Shown piece by piece: positions 23,783-32,444 of a stretch of 48,384 nucleotides of DNA. The notes under the pieces were generated by a model. The model was not told where the DNA came from. It searched no databases and was given only the letters and a program-made list of their open reading frames with translations. The position numbers and the translations under genes were made by a program. This stretch comes from Pseudomonas nitroreducens TX1 (GTDB lineage Bacteria; Pseudomonadota; Gammaproteobacteria; Pseudomonadales; Pseudomonadaceae), in assembly GCF_000313755.1 (NCBI RefSeq), contig NZ_AMZB01000082.1, forward strand, positions 1-48,384. The letters run 5' to 3'. The first letter of the stretch is position 1; each line of letters starts with the position of its first letter.

Positions 23783-23893
23783 GGAGCCTCCGGCGTCGAG
23801 CTGCCTGTTCTTGTGATGACTCACAAATAGCGCGGCGCGTGCCGGCGAACAGCCCCCTCGGTGCGGCTCTGGCAAGCACCATGCGCGGTAATT

Positions 23894-23911
23894 CGTAAAG
23901 AAATAATTACG
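23894..23911. promoter_or_regulatory. TyrR/PhhR-type operator
   Basis: CGTAAA-GAAATA-ATTACG matches the TyrR box TGTAAA-N6-TTTACA at nine or ten of the twelve fixed positions. A weaker copy, TGTCAC-N6-TTGACG, lies at 23957-23974, 63 bases away. Both lie in the phhA-phhR gap. The same gap also holds the palindrome TTGTGA-TGAC-TCACAA at 23811-23826, 29 bases before the phhA start. Confidence 0.6.
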
Positions 23912-24042
23912 CTGCGCGGCGAGCGCACCCGGCAATGGCTTGAAGGTGCGGTCATCTGTCACATATTCTTGACGGTAAATTCCGGCCAACTGGCGAAAAT
24001 CCGTGCCGGAGCGCCCACCACAATGACAACCACGGGCCCGCC

Positions 24043-25605
24043 ATGCGCATCAAAGTGCACTGCCAGAACCGCGTCGGCATCCTGCGCGACATCCTCAACC
24101 TGCTGGTCGACTACGGCATCAACGTCAATCGCGGCGAGGTCGGCGGCGAGCAGGGCAACGCCATCTACCTGCTGTGCCCGAACCTCATCAACCTGCAGTT
24201 CCAGTCGCTCAAGCCCAAGCTCGAAGCGGTGCCCGGTGTCTTCGGCGTCAAGCGCGTCGGCCTGATGCCCAGCGAGCGCCGTCACCTGGAATTGAATGCG
24301 CTGCTGGCGGCGCTGGAATTCCCGGTGCTGTCCATCGACATGGCCGGGCAGATAGTCGCGGGCAACCGCGCCGCCGCCCAGTTGCTGGGCGTTCGCGTCG
24401 ACGAAGTGCCGGGCATACCGCTGTCGCGCTACGTCGAGGACCTCGACCTGCCGGAACTGGTGCGGGCCAACAAGGCACGCATCAATGGCCTGCGGGTGAA
24501 GGTGAAGGGCGATGTGTTCCTCGCCGACATCGCGCCGCTGCAGACTGAACACGACGAAAGCGAAGCATTGGCCGGCGCCGTGCTCACCCTGCACCGTGCC
24601 GACCGCGTCGGCGAGCGCATCTACAACGTACGGCGCCTGGAGCTGCGCGGCTTCGACAGCATCTTCCAGAGTTCGCGGGTGATGGCTGCCGTGGTGCGCG
24701 AGGCACGTCGCATGGCGCCGCTGGACGCGCCACTGCTGATCGAAGGCGAGACCGGCACCGGCAAGGAGCTGCTGGCCCGCGCCTGCCACCTCGCCAGCCC
24801 GCGCGGGCAGTCGCCATTCATGGCGCTGAACTGCGCCGGCCTGCCCGAATCCATGGCCGAGACCGAACTGTTCGGCTACGGCCCCGGCGCCTTTGAGGGC
24901 GCGCGCCCGGAAGGCAAGCTCGGCCTGCTGGAGCTGACCGCCGGCGGCACGCTGTTCCTCGACGGTGTCGGCGAGATGAGCCCGCGCCTGCAGGCCAAGC
25001 TGTTGCGCTTCCTGCAGGACGGCTGCTTCCGCCGCGTGGGCAGCGACGAGGAGGTGTACCTGGATGTGCGGGTGATCTGCGCGACCCAGGTGGACCTGTC
25101 CGAGCTCTGCACCAAGGGCGAATTCCGCCAGGACCTCTACCACCGTCTCAACGTGCTGTCGCTGCACATTCCGCCGCTGCGCGAATGCCTGGACGGCCTG
25201 GAGCCGCTGGTGGAGCACTTCCTCGACCAGGCCAGCCGGCAGATCGGCTGTGCGCTGCCCAAGCTCTCGCCGCAGGCACTGGATCGCCTGGGCCGCTACC
25301 ACTGGCCGGGTAACGTACGGCAGCTGGAGAACGCGCTGTTCCAGGCGGTCTCGCTGTGCGAAGGCGGCACCATCCGCCCCGAGCACATCCGCCTGCCGGA
25401 CTATGGCGCACCGCATCCGCTGGGGGATTTCTCCCTGGAAGGCGGGCTGGATGCCATCGTCGGGCGGTTCGAGAGGGCCGTTCTGGAGCGGCTCTATCGA
25501 GAACATCCGAGCAGCCGGCAACTGGGCAAGCGCCTGGGGGTGTCGCACACCACCATTGCCAACAAGTTGCGGCAGCATGGGTTGGGACAGAACGAGGAGT
25601 CCTGA
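24043..25605 (+). CDS. phhR: PhhR, TyrR-like activator of aromatic amino acid genes
   Basis: A 520-residue regulator built as ACT domain (about 1-70), PAS domain (about 78-140), AAA+ domain (about 205-430) and C-terminal helix-turn-helix (SSRQLGKRLGVSHTTIANKL, about 491-510). The Walker A motif is GETGTGKE (235-242) and Walker B lies in GGTLFLDGVGEM. The sigma-54 contact loop reads GAFEGA (282-287) instead of GAFTGA, so it probably does not open sigma-54 holoenzyme and instead works with sigma-70, as known for TyrR. It senses aromatic amino acids and controls the divergent phhABC. The ribosome site is weak (GGG), and its ATG opens the ACT domain (MRIKVHCQNRVGIL). Confidence 0.93.
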   Translation: MRIKVHCQNRVGILRDILNLLVDYGINVNRGEVGGEQGNAIYLLCPNLINLQFQSLKPKLEAVPGVFGVKRVGLMPSERRHLELNALLAALEFPVLSIDMAGQIVAGNRAAAQLLGVRVDEVPGIPLSRYVEDLDLPELVRANKARINGLRVKVKGDVFLADIAPLQTEHDESEALAGAVLTLHRADRVGERIYNVRRLELRGFDSIFQSSRVMAAVVREARRMAPLDAPLLIEGETGTGKELLARACHLASPRGQSPFMALNCAGLPESMAETELFGYGPGAFEGARPEGKLGLLELTAGGTLFLDGVGEMSPRLQAKLLRFLQDGCFRRVGSDEEVYLDVRVICATQVDLSELCTKGEFRQDLYHRLNVLSLHIPPLRECLDGLEPLVEHFLDQASRQIGCALPKLSPQALDRLGRYHWPGNVRQLENALFQAVSLCEGGTIRPEHIRLPDYGAPHPLGDFSLEGGLDAIVGRFERAVLERLYREHPSSRQLGKRLGVSHTTIANKLRQHGLGQNEES

Positions 25606-25678
25606 CCGCGCTCCCCTGTAGGGGCGAGCCCTGCCTGCGATCCGCCGGAAAGGCCAGCGCACTGTGACTTGGGTGTTT

Positions 25679-25958
25679 CTGCGTCGCTTCGGCGTACGCA
25701 TGACCTTTGTGTTTCGCCCCCTCGGGCGAGTTACTTTGCCAAGCGACGCAAAGTAACCAAAGGTCTTGCCCCTCCATCCGGTTTTTCGCTTAGGCGAAAA
25801 ATCCCCTCGTTGGATCGAAGTTTCAGGGGCACGCCACGACGGGCCATCCCTGGCCCATCGTGGATCTCGCGGCATCCATGCCGCTCAACCCCTGAAACTC
25901 CAATCCAACGAGGCCTCCTGAAAGGGGCCGTCTGGTGCGTGCGGATGTTTCTCTGGAA
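25679..25958 (+). repeat. Structured dispersed repeat, copy B, with an extra branched hairpin
   Basis: This copy of the element at 14331 occupies the 429-base gap after phhR. Shared parts are CGCCC/GGGCG (25715-25728), a perfect 10-bp stem GTTACTTTGC/GCAAAGTAAC (25730-25757), TTTTTCGCT-TA-GGCGAAAAA (25782-25801) and the TGTTTCTCTGGAA end. After the third hairpin it carries an insert absent from copy A: outer stems CCTCGTTGGAT/ATCCAACGAGG (25805-25815 and 25903-25913) and AGTTTCAGGGG/CCCCTGAAACT (25819-25829 and 25889-25899) enclose two arms, GGGCCA/TGGCCC (25841-25856) and GCGGCAT/ATGCCGC (25869-25884). No gene is present in 25606-26034. A REP fragment lies at about 25616. Confidence 0.8.
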
Positions 25959-26034
25959 TACTTCACGTGGCAGCATGACGTACTTCGCGTAGAGATCTTA
26001 TCCGCGATCCGTTCTTAGGGTTGCGGGACTTCTG

Positions 26035-26403
26035 TCACCAGGTCCTGGGCCGGTACCCCTTCACGCAAGCCCGTACCTCATCGTCGATCACATTCCCCGG
26101 CTTGATGCAGTCGGACAGCTTACGTGGGCTGTCGCTATAGGGCGAGGCCGCGGGCGCCGCGCCGACTTCGGTCGGAGAAAGGCCCAGCCGGCTTTGCAGC
26201 ACCACCCAGCGCTCCGCCAGCCAGGCATGGCTGGCCGGATCGCGCCACAGGGCGGTGCCGGCGGCGAGGATCAGCAACGGAACGAGAAACCACAGCAGCG
26301 GCTTGACCAGCATCCGCCAGTTGCGTTTCGGGCCTTCGGGCGGCGTCTGCCGGTTCTGTTGCCGGACCTGCTCCCAGTAATAGTCGCGATCGCGGTCGCT
26401 CAT
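26035..26403 (-). CDS. Small membrane protein of unknown function
   Basis: A 122-residue protein I do not recognise. The N-terminus is polar and charged (MSDRDRDYYWEQVRQQNRQ), followed by one membrane helix (about 33-48, PLLWFLVPLLILAAGTAL) and a C-terminal part with two cysteines (C99 and about C112, CIKPGNVIDDEVRACVKGY). With the short charged N-terminus inside, the C-terminal half would face the periplasm, where the cysteines could pair. The CIKPGNVIDDxVxxC pattern looks conserved enough to be functional. It is divergent from lhr (112-base gap). The ribosome site is poor, and codon use matches the neighbours, supporting a real gene. Confidence 0.7.
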   Translation of the reverse strand: MSDRDRDYYWEQVRQQNRQTPPEGPKRNWRMLVKPLLWFLVPLLILAAGTALWRDPASHAWLAERWVVLQSRLGLSPTEVGAAPAASPYSDSPRKLSDCIKPGNVIDDEVRACVKGYRPRTW

Positions 26404-26515
26404 CGAATGTCATTCCGCCGGGTGGATGACTGAAGAGTAATGGCTGGCGCGGCCCGCGGCGAGGCGCGATCAGCGGTCCTTGTGACGGGCTTCGCGCAGC
26501 ACCATATTGGTCTGC

Positions 26516-29500
26516 ATGACTGCCCCTCGAACCTCTTCCCGCGCCCGGCGAGCCGATGTGCTGACCGCTTTCCATCCGGCGGTGGCCGGCTGGTTCCGTG
26601 CGCACTTTTCCGCGCCGACCCAGGCGCAGATCGAGGCCTGGCCGGCGATCCAGGCCGGGGAATCGACGCTGGTGGCGGCGCCCACCGGGTCAGGCAAGAC
26701 GCTCACGGCGTTCCTCTCGGCCATCGACGCGCTGGTTCGCGAGGGACTGGCGAACGGCGGTGCGCTGCCGGACCGGACCACGGTGGTCTATGTCTCGCCG
26801 CTCAAGGCGCTGTCCAACGATATCCGCATCAACCTCGAAGAACCCCTGGCGGGCATTCGAGCGTCCCTCGTGGAGCGGGGCCTGCCGGAAGTGGACATCC
26901 GCACCGCGGTGCGTACGGGCGACACGACGTCCAGCGAGCGCGAGGCCATGCGCCGGCGCGTGCCGCACATCCTGGTCACCACGCCGGAATCGCTCTACGT
27001 ACTGCTCGGCTCGGAATCCGGCCGGGCCATGCTGGCCGGCGCGCGCAGCGTGATAGTCGATGAAATCCATGCCATCGCCGCGAGCAAGCGCGGCAGCCAC
27101 CTGGCGCTGTCGCTGGAGCGCCTGCAGGCGCTGTGCGAGGGGCCGCTGGTGCGGATCGGCCTGTCTGCCACGCAGAAGCCCATCGAGGCGGTGGCGCGCT
27201 TCCTCGTAGGTCGTCACCAGGCCTGCCGCATCGTCGACATCGGCTATACCCGCCAGCGCGACCTGGGTCTGGAAGTGCCTGCGGCGCCGCTGGAAGCGGT
27301 GATGTCCCACGATGTCTGGGACAAGGTCTATGACCGCCTGGCCGAGCTGGCCAACCAGCACCGCACCACGCTCATCTTCGTCAACACCCGGCGTCTGTCC
27401 GAACGCATCACCCGGCACCTGGCCGAGCGCATCGGTGCCGGCTGGGTGGCGGCGCACCATGGCAGCCTGTCCAAGGAGCAGCGCCTGGGAGCCGAGCGGC
27501 GGCTCAAGGCCGGTCAGCTGCGCGTGCTGGTCGCCACCGCCTCGCTGGAATTGGGCATCGATATCGGCGACGTGGAGCTGGTCTGCCAGATCAGCTCGCC
27601 GCGCTCCATCGCGGCCTTCCTGCAGCGTGTCGGACGCTCCGGCCACAGTGTCGGCGGGACGCCCAAGGGGCGGCTGTTCCCGACCTCGCGGGACGACCTG
27701 ATCGAGTGCGTGGCGCTGCTCGACAGCGTCCGTCGCAACGAGCTCGATACGTTGAGCATTCCCCATGCGCCGCTGGATGTCCTGGCCCAGCAGATCATCG
27801 CCGAGGTGGCCTGCCGGGAATGGCAGGAGGATGCGCTGTTCGTACTTTTCACCGCGGCGCAGCCCTATGCCGACCTCGACCGGGAAAGCTTCGACGCCCT
27901 GCTGCGCACCCTGGCCGAGGGTTACGCCAGCCGCAGCGGCCAGCGTGGCGCCTATCTGCACCGCGACGCCGTGCACCAGCGCCTGCGTGGCCGACGTGGC
28001 GCCAGGCTGGCGGCCGTGACCTCGGGCGGCACCATCCCCGAGTCGGGTGATTACAGCGTGGTGCTGGAACCCCAGGGGCTCAACGTCGGCACGGTGAACG
28101 AGGACTTCGCCGTGGAAAGCCTGGCCGGCGACGTGTTCCAACTGGGCAATGTCTCCTATCGCATCATGCGCGTCGAGCCGGGGCGGGTGCGGGTCGAGGA
28201 CGCCCACGGCCAGCCGCCGAACATTCCTTTCTGGCTCGGCGAGGCGCCTGGGCGCAGCGACGAGTTGTCGGCCAGCGTTGCACGCCTGCGCGGACAACTG
28301 GACGAACTGCTTGCGCAGGGGCAGGACGAAGCCGAACCGCTGGCACGCGCCATCGACTGGCTGCAGGGCCAGTTGGGCCTCGGCGAGGGCGCGGCGCGGC
28401 AGTTGGTGGAGTACCTGGCGCGCGCCCGTCACGCCCTGGGCGCGCTGCCCACGCGCAGGACGCTGATTCTGGAGCGTTTCTTTGACGAGTCCGGCGGCAT
28501 GCAGCTGGTTCTTCATTCGCCCTACGGCAGTCGTGTGAACCGCGCCTGGGGCCTGGCACTGCGCAAGCGCTTCTGCCGCACTTTCAATTTCGAGCTTCAG
28601 GCCGCTGCCACCGAGGACGCCATCGTTCTCTCCCTGGCCACCAGCCACAGCTTCGCGCTGGACGAAGTGTGGCGCTACCTGCACTCCCATACTGCCGAGC
28701 AGGTACTGATCCAGGCGCTGCTCGATGCGCCGCTGTTCGGCGTGCGCTGGCGCTGGAACGCCGCCACCGCGCTGGCCTTGCCGCGGTTTTCCGGTGGCCG
28801 CAAGGTACCGCCGCCGCTGCAGCGCATGCGCAGCGAAGACCTGCTGGCCTCGGTGTTCCCCGATCAGGTCGCGTGCCTGGAGAACATCGTCGGCGAGCGC
28901 GAGATTCCCGATCATCCACTGGTGGCGCAGACCCTCGACGACTGCCTGCACGAGGCCATGGACAGCGAAGGCTGGCTGGCGCTGCTGCGGCGCATGGAGC
29001 GTGGCGAAATCACCTTGTTGGCGCGCGACCTGCCGGCGCCGTCGCCGCTGGCGGCGGAAGTGTTGTCGGCCAGTCCCTACGCTTTTCTTGACGATGCGCC
29101 GCTGGAAGAGCGCCGCACCCAGGCCGTGCAGAGCCGCCGTTGGACCGACCCGGAAAGCGCCGATGACCTTGGCGCGCTGGATGCCGAAGCCATCGCCGCG
29201 GTGCGCGCCGAGGTCTGGCCGCAGGCGCGCGATGCCGATGAAATGCACGAGGCGCTGACCGGCCTGGGCGGTATCCGCGATAGCGAAGCACAGGCCAATG
29301 AGGGCTGGCCGCGGCTGCTCGACGGGTTGACCAAGGCCGGCCGGGCGACTTGCCTGCAGTTGCCCGCCGGCGCCGTTTGGGTGGCAGCGGAGCGGGTGAG
29401 CCAATGGCATGCAATACATCCGCAGGCCACGGCCGAACCCGTGCTCGACCTGCCGCCAGCGCTGCGGGAAACCTGCACGGCCGACGAGGCGCAAGTCGAA

Positions 29501-30832
29501 CTGGTGCGGGCGCGCCTGACCGGTTTCGGCCCGCGGCGGGTGCATGAACTGGCGCAGGACCTGGGCATTTCCGCAGGCGATGCCAGCTTCGCCCTGGCCA
29601 GCCTGGAGCGGGAAGGCTACGTGCTGCGCGGGCGCTTTACACCCGGCGCCGCCGAGGAAGAATGGTGCGAGCGCCACCTGCTGGCGCGCATCCATCGTTA
29701 CACGGTCAAGCGTCTGCGCCGGGAGATCGAACCGGTGGCGCGGGCGGATTTCATGCGCTTCCTGTTCGACTGGCAGCGCGTCTCTGCCGGAACGCGGACT
29801 CGCGGGGCGGAGTCGCTGGCCGGTGTGCTCAGCCAGCTGGAGGGCTTCCAGGCCGCCGCCAGCGCCTGGGAAAGCGACATCCTGCCCAGCCGTGTGGCCG
29901 ACTACGGGATCAACTGGCTGGACGACCTGTGCCGCGCCGGTCGTATCGTCTGGGTGCGCCTGCCGGGCCGAACGGCGGTGAGAGGGCGGGGAGGGCCGCT
30001 GAAGAGCACGCCCATCGTGCTGCTGCCGCGCGCGCAGATGGCGCAATGGAGCATGCTTTGCGCGGGTCAAGCGGATGCCGGGCTTTCCGCCAAGGGCCAC
30101 AAGGTACTGGACGTGCTCAAGGAGCACGGCGCGTCCTTCTTCGAAGAGCTGGCCAGCGACAGTCACCTGTTGCGCACGGAGCTGGAAACCGTACTGGGCG
30201 AGTTGGTAGCGGCGGGGCGGGTGAATGCCGACAGCTTCGCCGGCCTGCGCGCGTTACTGATGCCGGCGGCGCGGCGTCATCCGCAACGGCGCTCGCGCAC
30301 GCCGCTGTTCGGCATGGCCGACGCCGGGCGCTGGGCTCTGCTGCGCCGCGCTTCGCTGGAGCCGGGCGCTCGGTTGCCTGTGGAAGTGCTCGAACACGTC
30401 GCCATGACCCTGCTGCGCCGCTACGGTGTGGTCTGCTGGCGCCTGCTGGACCGCGAGGCCGACTGGCTGCCGCCCTGGCGCGACCTGCTGCGGGTCTACC
30501 ATCGCCTGGAAGCGCGCGGGGAAATCCGTGGCGGGCGCTTCGTCGCCGGGCTGACCGGCGAGCAGTTCGCCCTGCCCGAAGCCGTCGGCCTGCTGCGCGA
30601 GGTGCGTCGCCGCGAGGCGAACGGCGAATGGGTGGTGGTCTCCGCGGTCGACCCGCTGAACCTGGCTGGCACGCTGCTGCCGGGGCGCAAGGTGCCGGCG
30701 GTGAGCGGCAACCGTGTGCTCTACCGCGATGGCACGCCGGCGGGCGCGTTGATCGCCGGCGAAGTGGAGCTGTTCGCGGAGCTGGCGTCGGACGACCAGG
30801 CCCGCGCGCGGGAACTGCTGATTCGCCGCTGA
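26516..30832 (+). CDS. lhr: Lhr, large superfamily-2 helicase
   Basis: A 1438-residue 3'-5' helicase of DNA and RNA-DNA hybrids in the Lhr family, linked to DNA repair. The N-terminal RecA-like pair holds motif I APTGSGKT (55-62), DEIH (182-185), SAT (218-220) and motif [10 protein letters not shown] (370-377). A winged helix, the Lhr beta-barrel domain and the long C-terminal extension of the bacterial 'Lhr-extended' form follow. The C-terminal part binds RNA or DNA in studied members, some of which also have a uracil-DNA-glycosylase-like activity. ATG 26516 is used because it starts MTAPRTSS; an in-frame TTG lies 9 bases upstream. The gene stands alone; DUF962 and AraC genes follow. Confidence 0.95.
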   Translation: MTAPRTSSRARRADVLTAFHPAVAGWFRAHFSAPTQAQIEAWPAIQAGESTLVAAPTGSGKTLTAFLSAIDALVREGLANGGALPDRTTVVYVSPLKALSNDIRINLEEPLAGIRASLVERGLPEVDIRTAVRTGDTTSSEREAMRRRVPHILVTTPESLYVLLGSESGRAMLAGARSVIVDEIHAIAASKRGSHLALSLERLQALCEGPLVRIGLSATQKPIEAVARFLVGRHQACRIVDIGYTRQRDLGLEVPAAPLEAVMSHDVWDKVYDRLAELANQHRTTLIFVNTRRLSERITRHLAERIGAGWVAAHHGSLSKEQRLGAERRLKAGQLRVLVATASLELGIDIGDVELVCQISSPRSIAAFLQRVGRSGHSVGGTPKGRLFPTSRDDLIECVALLDSVRRNELDTLSIPHAPLDVLAQQIIAEVACREWQEDALFVLFTAAQPYADLDRESFDALLRTLAEGYASRSGQRGAYLHRDAVHQRLRGRRGARLAAVTSGGTIPESGDYSVVLEPQGLNVGTVNEDFAVESLAGDVFQLGNVSYRIMRVEPGRVRVEDAHGQPPNIPFWLGEAPGRSDELSASVARLRGQLDELLAQGQDEAEPLARAIDWLQGQLGLGEGAARQLVEYLARARHALGALPTRRTLILERFFDESGGMQLVLHSPYGSRVNRAWGLALRKRFCRTFNFELQAAATEDAIVLSLATSHSFALDEVWRYLHSHTAEQVLIQALLDAPLFGVRWRWNAATALALPRFSGGRKVPPPLQRMRSEDLLASVFPDQVACLENIVGEREIPDHPLVAQTLDDCLHEAMDSEGWLALLRRMERGEITLLARDLPAPSPLAAEVLSASPYAFLDDAPLEERRTQAVQSRRWTDPESADDLGALDAEAIAAVRAEVWPQARDADEMHEALTGLGGIRDSEAQANEGWPRLLDGLTKAGRATCLQLPAGAVWVAAERVSQWHAIHPQATAEPVLDLPPALRETCTADEAQVELVRARLTGFGPRRVHELAQDLGISAGDASFALASLEREGYVLRGRFTPGAAEEEWCERHLLARIHRYTVKRLRREIEPVARADFMRFLFDWQRVSAGTRTRGAESLAGVLSQLEGFQAAASAWESDILPSRVADYGINWLDDLCRAGRIVWVRLPGRTAVRGRGGPLKSTPIVLLPRAQMAQWSMLCAGQADAGLSAKGHKVLDVLKEHGASFFEELASDSHLLRTELETVLGELVAAGRVNADSFAGLRALLMPAARRHPQRRSRTPLFGMADAGRWALLRRASLEPGARLPVEVLEHVAMTLLRRYGVVCWRLLDREADWLPPWRDLLRVYHRLEARGEIRGGRFVAGLTGEQFALPEAVGLLREVRRREANGEWVVVSAVDPLNLAGTLLPGRKVPAVSGNRVLYRDGTPAGALIAGEVELFAELASDDQARARELLIRR

Positions 30833-30836
30833 AACC

Positions 30837-31154
30837 TCAGAAGCGAATACGCCCGGTGAACGCATCCTTGAGCATTACCCAGTCGCCCATCAGCGACCAC
30901 AGCGGATATTTGAAGGTGGCCGGGCGGTTCTTCTCGAATACGAAGTGGCCCACCCAGGCGAAGCCGTAGCCGGCCAGCGGCATGGCCAGCAGCCACAGCC
31001 AGTGCCCGCTGAACAGGGCATAGGCGAGGATCGACAGTACCAGCAGGCTGCCCACGTAATGCAGGCGCCGGCACACGGCATTGCTGTGTTCCTGCAGGTA
31101 GTAGGGGTAGAACTCGGCAAAACTCTGGAATCGATCGGCGGTCTGGGTGCTCAT
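30837..31154 (-). CDS. DUF962 / Mpo1-like membrane protein
   Basis: A 105-residue protein of the DUF962 family, whose yeast member Mpo1 is a dioxygenase of fatty-acid 2-hydroxylation. The key elements are H-x-R-x-x-H-Y (CRRLHYVGSL, about 28-37) and a second histidine motif in GYGFAWVGHFVFEKNRPATF (about 63-82). Two short membrane segments lie between (LLVLSILAYALF and LWLLAMPLAGYGF). Start ATG 31152-31154 follows GGAGG. It is convergent to lhr, whose stop is 4 bases from its own. Function in Pseudomonas is unknown; a lipid-modifying role is only inferred from the family. Confidence 0.85.
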   Translation of the reverse strand: MSTQTADRFQSFAEFYPYYLQEHSNAVCRRLHYVGSLLVLSILAYALFSGHWLWLLAMPLAGYGFAWVGHFVFEKNRPATFKYPLWSLMGDWVMLKDAFTGRIRF

Positions 31155-31301
31155 GGCGCACCTCCTGTTGTTGTGATGACGCCAGTGTAGGCCGTGTCCT
31201 TCGGACTTGCGGATGACATAGGGTGCCAGTTTAGTATCCCCGTGCGCCGCACGCGCCCGAGCGAGGCGGCGCGCAAGTCCACCATAACCAGAAGAAAACG
31301 C

Positions 31302-32300
31302 ATGCCTGAGCGTACAACCCTGTCCAGCTGGGTGCGGGGAATCGTCCAGTCCCTGGAACTGGAGGGTCTCGACAGCCGAGCGCTGTTCGCCGAACTGGGG
31401 CTGGATTTTGCTGCCCTCGACGACCCTGATGCGCGCTTTCCGCAGGATGCCATGAGCCGCCTGTGGAACCGCGCCGTGGAGCTGTCCGGCAATACGGCCA
31501 TCGGCCTGAACATCGCCCGCGTGCATACCCCGGCATTTCCCGTGGTGGGCTATGCGCTGATGTCCAGCCGCAACCTGGGCGAGGGCTTCGAGCGCCTGGA
31601 GCGCTACCAGCGGATCATCGCCGAGGGCGCGGACCTGACCTTCCGCCGCCTGCCCGAGGGCTGCCTGTACCGTATCGTGGTGCATGGTGATCGCCTGCCG
31701 GTGCCACGCCAGAGCGCGGAGTGCTCGCTGGCGAGCCTGATCGCGATGCTGCGCTGGATCACCGGGCGGACGATCAAGCCGCTGCAGGTGCGCCTGGCGG
31801 GCGAGGCACCGCCGGACAGTGAACCCTACCGCGAGCTGTTCCAGGCGCCGCTGAGCTTCGGCCATGCGGACTGCGCGATGCTGTTCTCCCACGAGGACAT
31901 GAGCGCGCCACTGCCCACTGCCAATGAGGAGCTGGCGCGCCTGCACGACCGTTTTGCCGGGGAATACCTGGCGCGCTTCGTCAGCAGCCGCTTCAGCCAC
32001 CAGACGCGCCAGGTGCTGTGCCGCCTGCTGCCCCAGGGCGAGCCCAAGCGCGAGAGCGTGGCGCAGGCGCTGCACCTGTCCGAGCGAACCCTCCAGCGCC
32101 GTTTACAGGAAGAGGGCACGAGCTACCAGCAACTGCTCGACGATACCCGCCGCGAGCTGGCCCAGCAGTACCTCGCCACGCCGCGCATGACGCTGCTGGA
32201 GATCGCCTACCTGCTGGGGTTCTCGGAGCCAAGTAACTTCTTCCGCGCCTTCCGCCGCTGGTTCGGCAAGACGCCGGGGGAGTATCGGGAAGGGTTGTAA
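31302..32300 (+). CDS. AraC-family transcriptional regulator
   Basis: A 332-residue regulator. The first 190 or so residues form the arabinose-binding-type sensory domain found in Pseudomonas regulators such as OruR (LELEGLDSRALFAELGLD, GYALMSSRNLGEGFERLERYQ). The C-terminal pair of helix-turn-helix motifs is clear (ESVAQALHLSERTLQRRLQEEG, and LLEIAYLLGFSEPSNFFRAFRRWFG written in parts as AYLLGFSEPSNFFRAFRRW). Start at MPERTT (31302) has AGAAG upstream; the earlier in-frame ATG lies in the promoter. It is divergent from the DUF962 gene across 147 bases, its most likely partner target. Effector unknown. Confidence 0.88.
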   Translation: MPERTTLSSWVRGIVQSLELEGLDSRALFAELGLDFAALDDPDARFPQDAMSRLWNRAVELSGNTAIGLNIARVHTPAFPVVGYALMSSRNLGEGFERLERYQRIIAEGADLTFRRLPEGCLYRIVVHGDRLPVPRQSAECSLASLIAMLRWITGRTIKPLQVRLAGEAPPDSEPYRELFQAPLSFGHADCAMLFSHEDMSAPLPTANEELARLHDRFAGEYLARFVSSRFSHQTRQVLCRLLPQGEPKRESVAQALHLSERTLQRRLQEEGTSYQQLLDDTRRELAQQYLATPRMTLLEIAYLLGFSEPSNFFRAFRRWFGKTPGEYREGL

Positions 32301-32327
32301 GCGGGCGCAACGCTCCGGCGGCTCTTC

Positions 32328-32355
32328 GTAGGAGCGAGCCTGCCGCAGCCGGCTA
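32328..32355 (+). repeat. Degenerate single REP sequence
   Basis: GTAGGAGCGAGCCTGCCG is a REP half-unit without its inverted partner, in the 144-base gap between the AraC gene and trkH. The palindromic core is damaged (CCTGCCGC in place of CTTGCTCGC). Confidence 0.6.
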
Positions 32356-32444
32356 GCGTAGACGGCGCCTGGGAATGAGGGGTATCGCTGCGCTCCACAC
32401 CATCCTATGGCGTATTCATCCTGCAAATTTTGTGGCAGGGACGA

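Noticed and set aside
23870..23885. TGGCA-N8-TGC, a sigma-54-like site on the plus strand before phhR
   Set aside because: GG and GC have the right spacing, but the -12 half is imperfect (ATGC), it would serve phhR and not phhA, and it lies 157 bases from the phhR start. Not strong enough to annotate.
23959..25875. A 638-codon frame antisense to phhR that runs into repeat copy B
   Set aside because: The phhR part is a shadow; the N-terminal part is the repeat read on the minus strand, the source of spurious hypothetical proteins.
26690..30166. A 1158-codon minus-strand frame opposite lhr
   Set aside because: It is the mirror frame of lhr codons, lacks a ribosome site and shows no recognisable domain.
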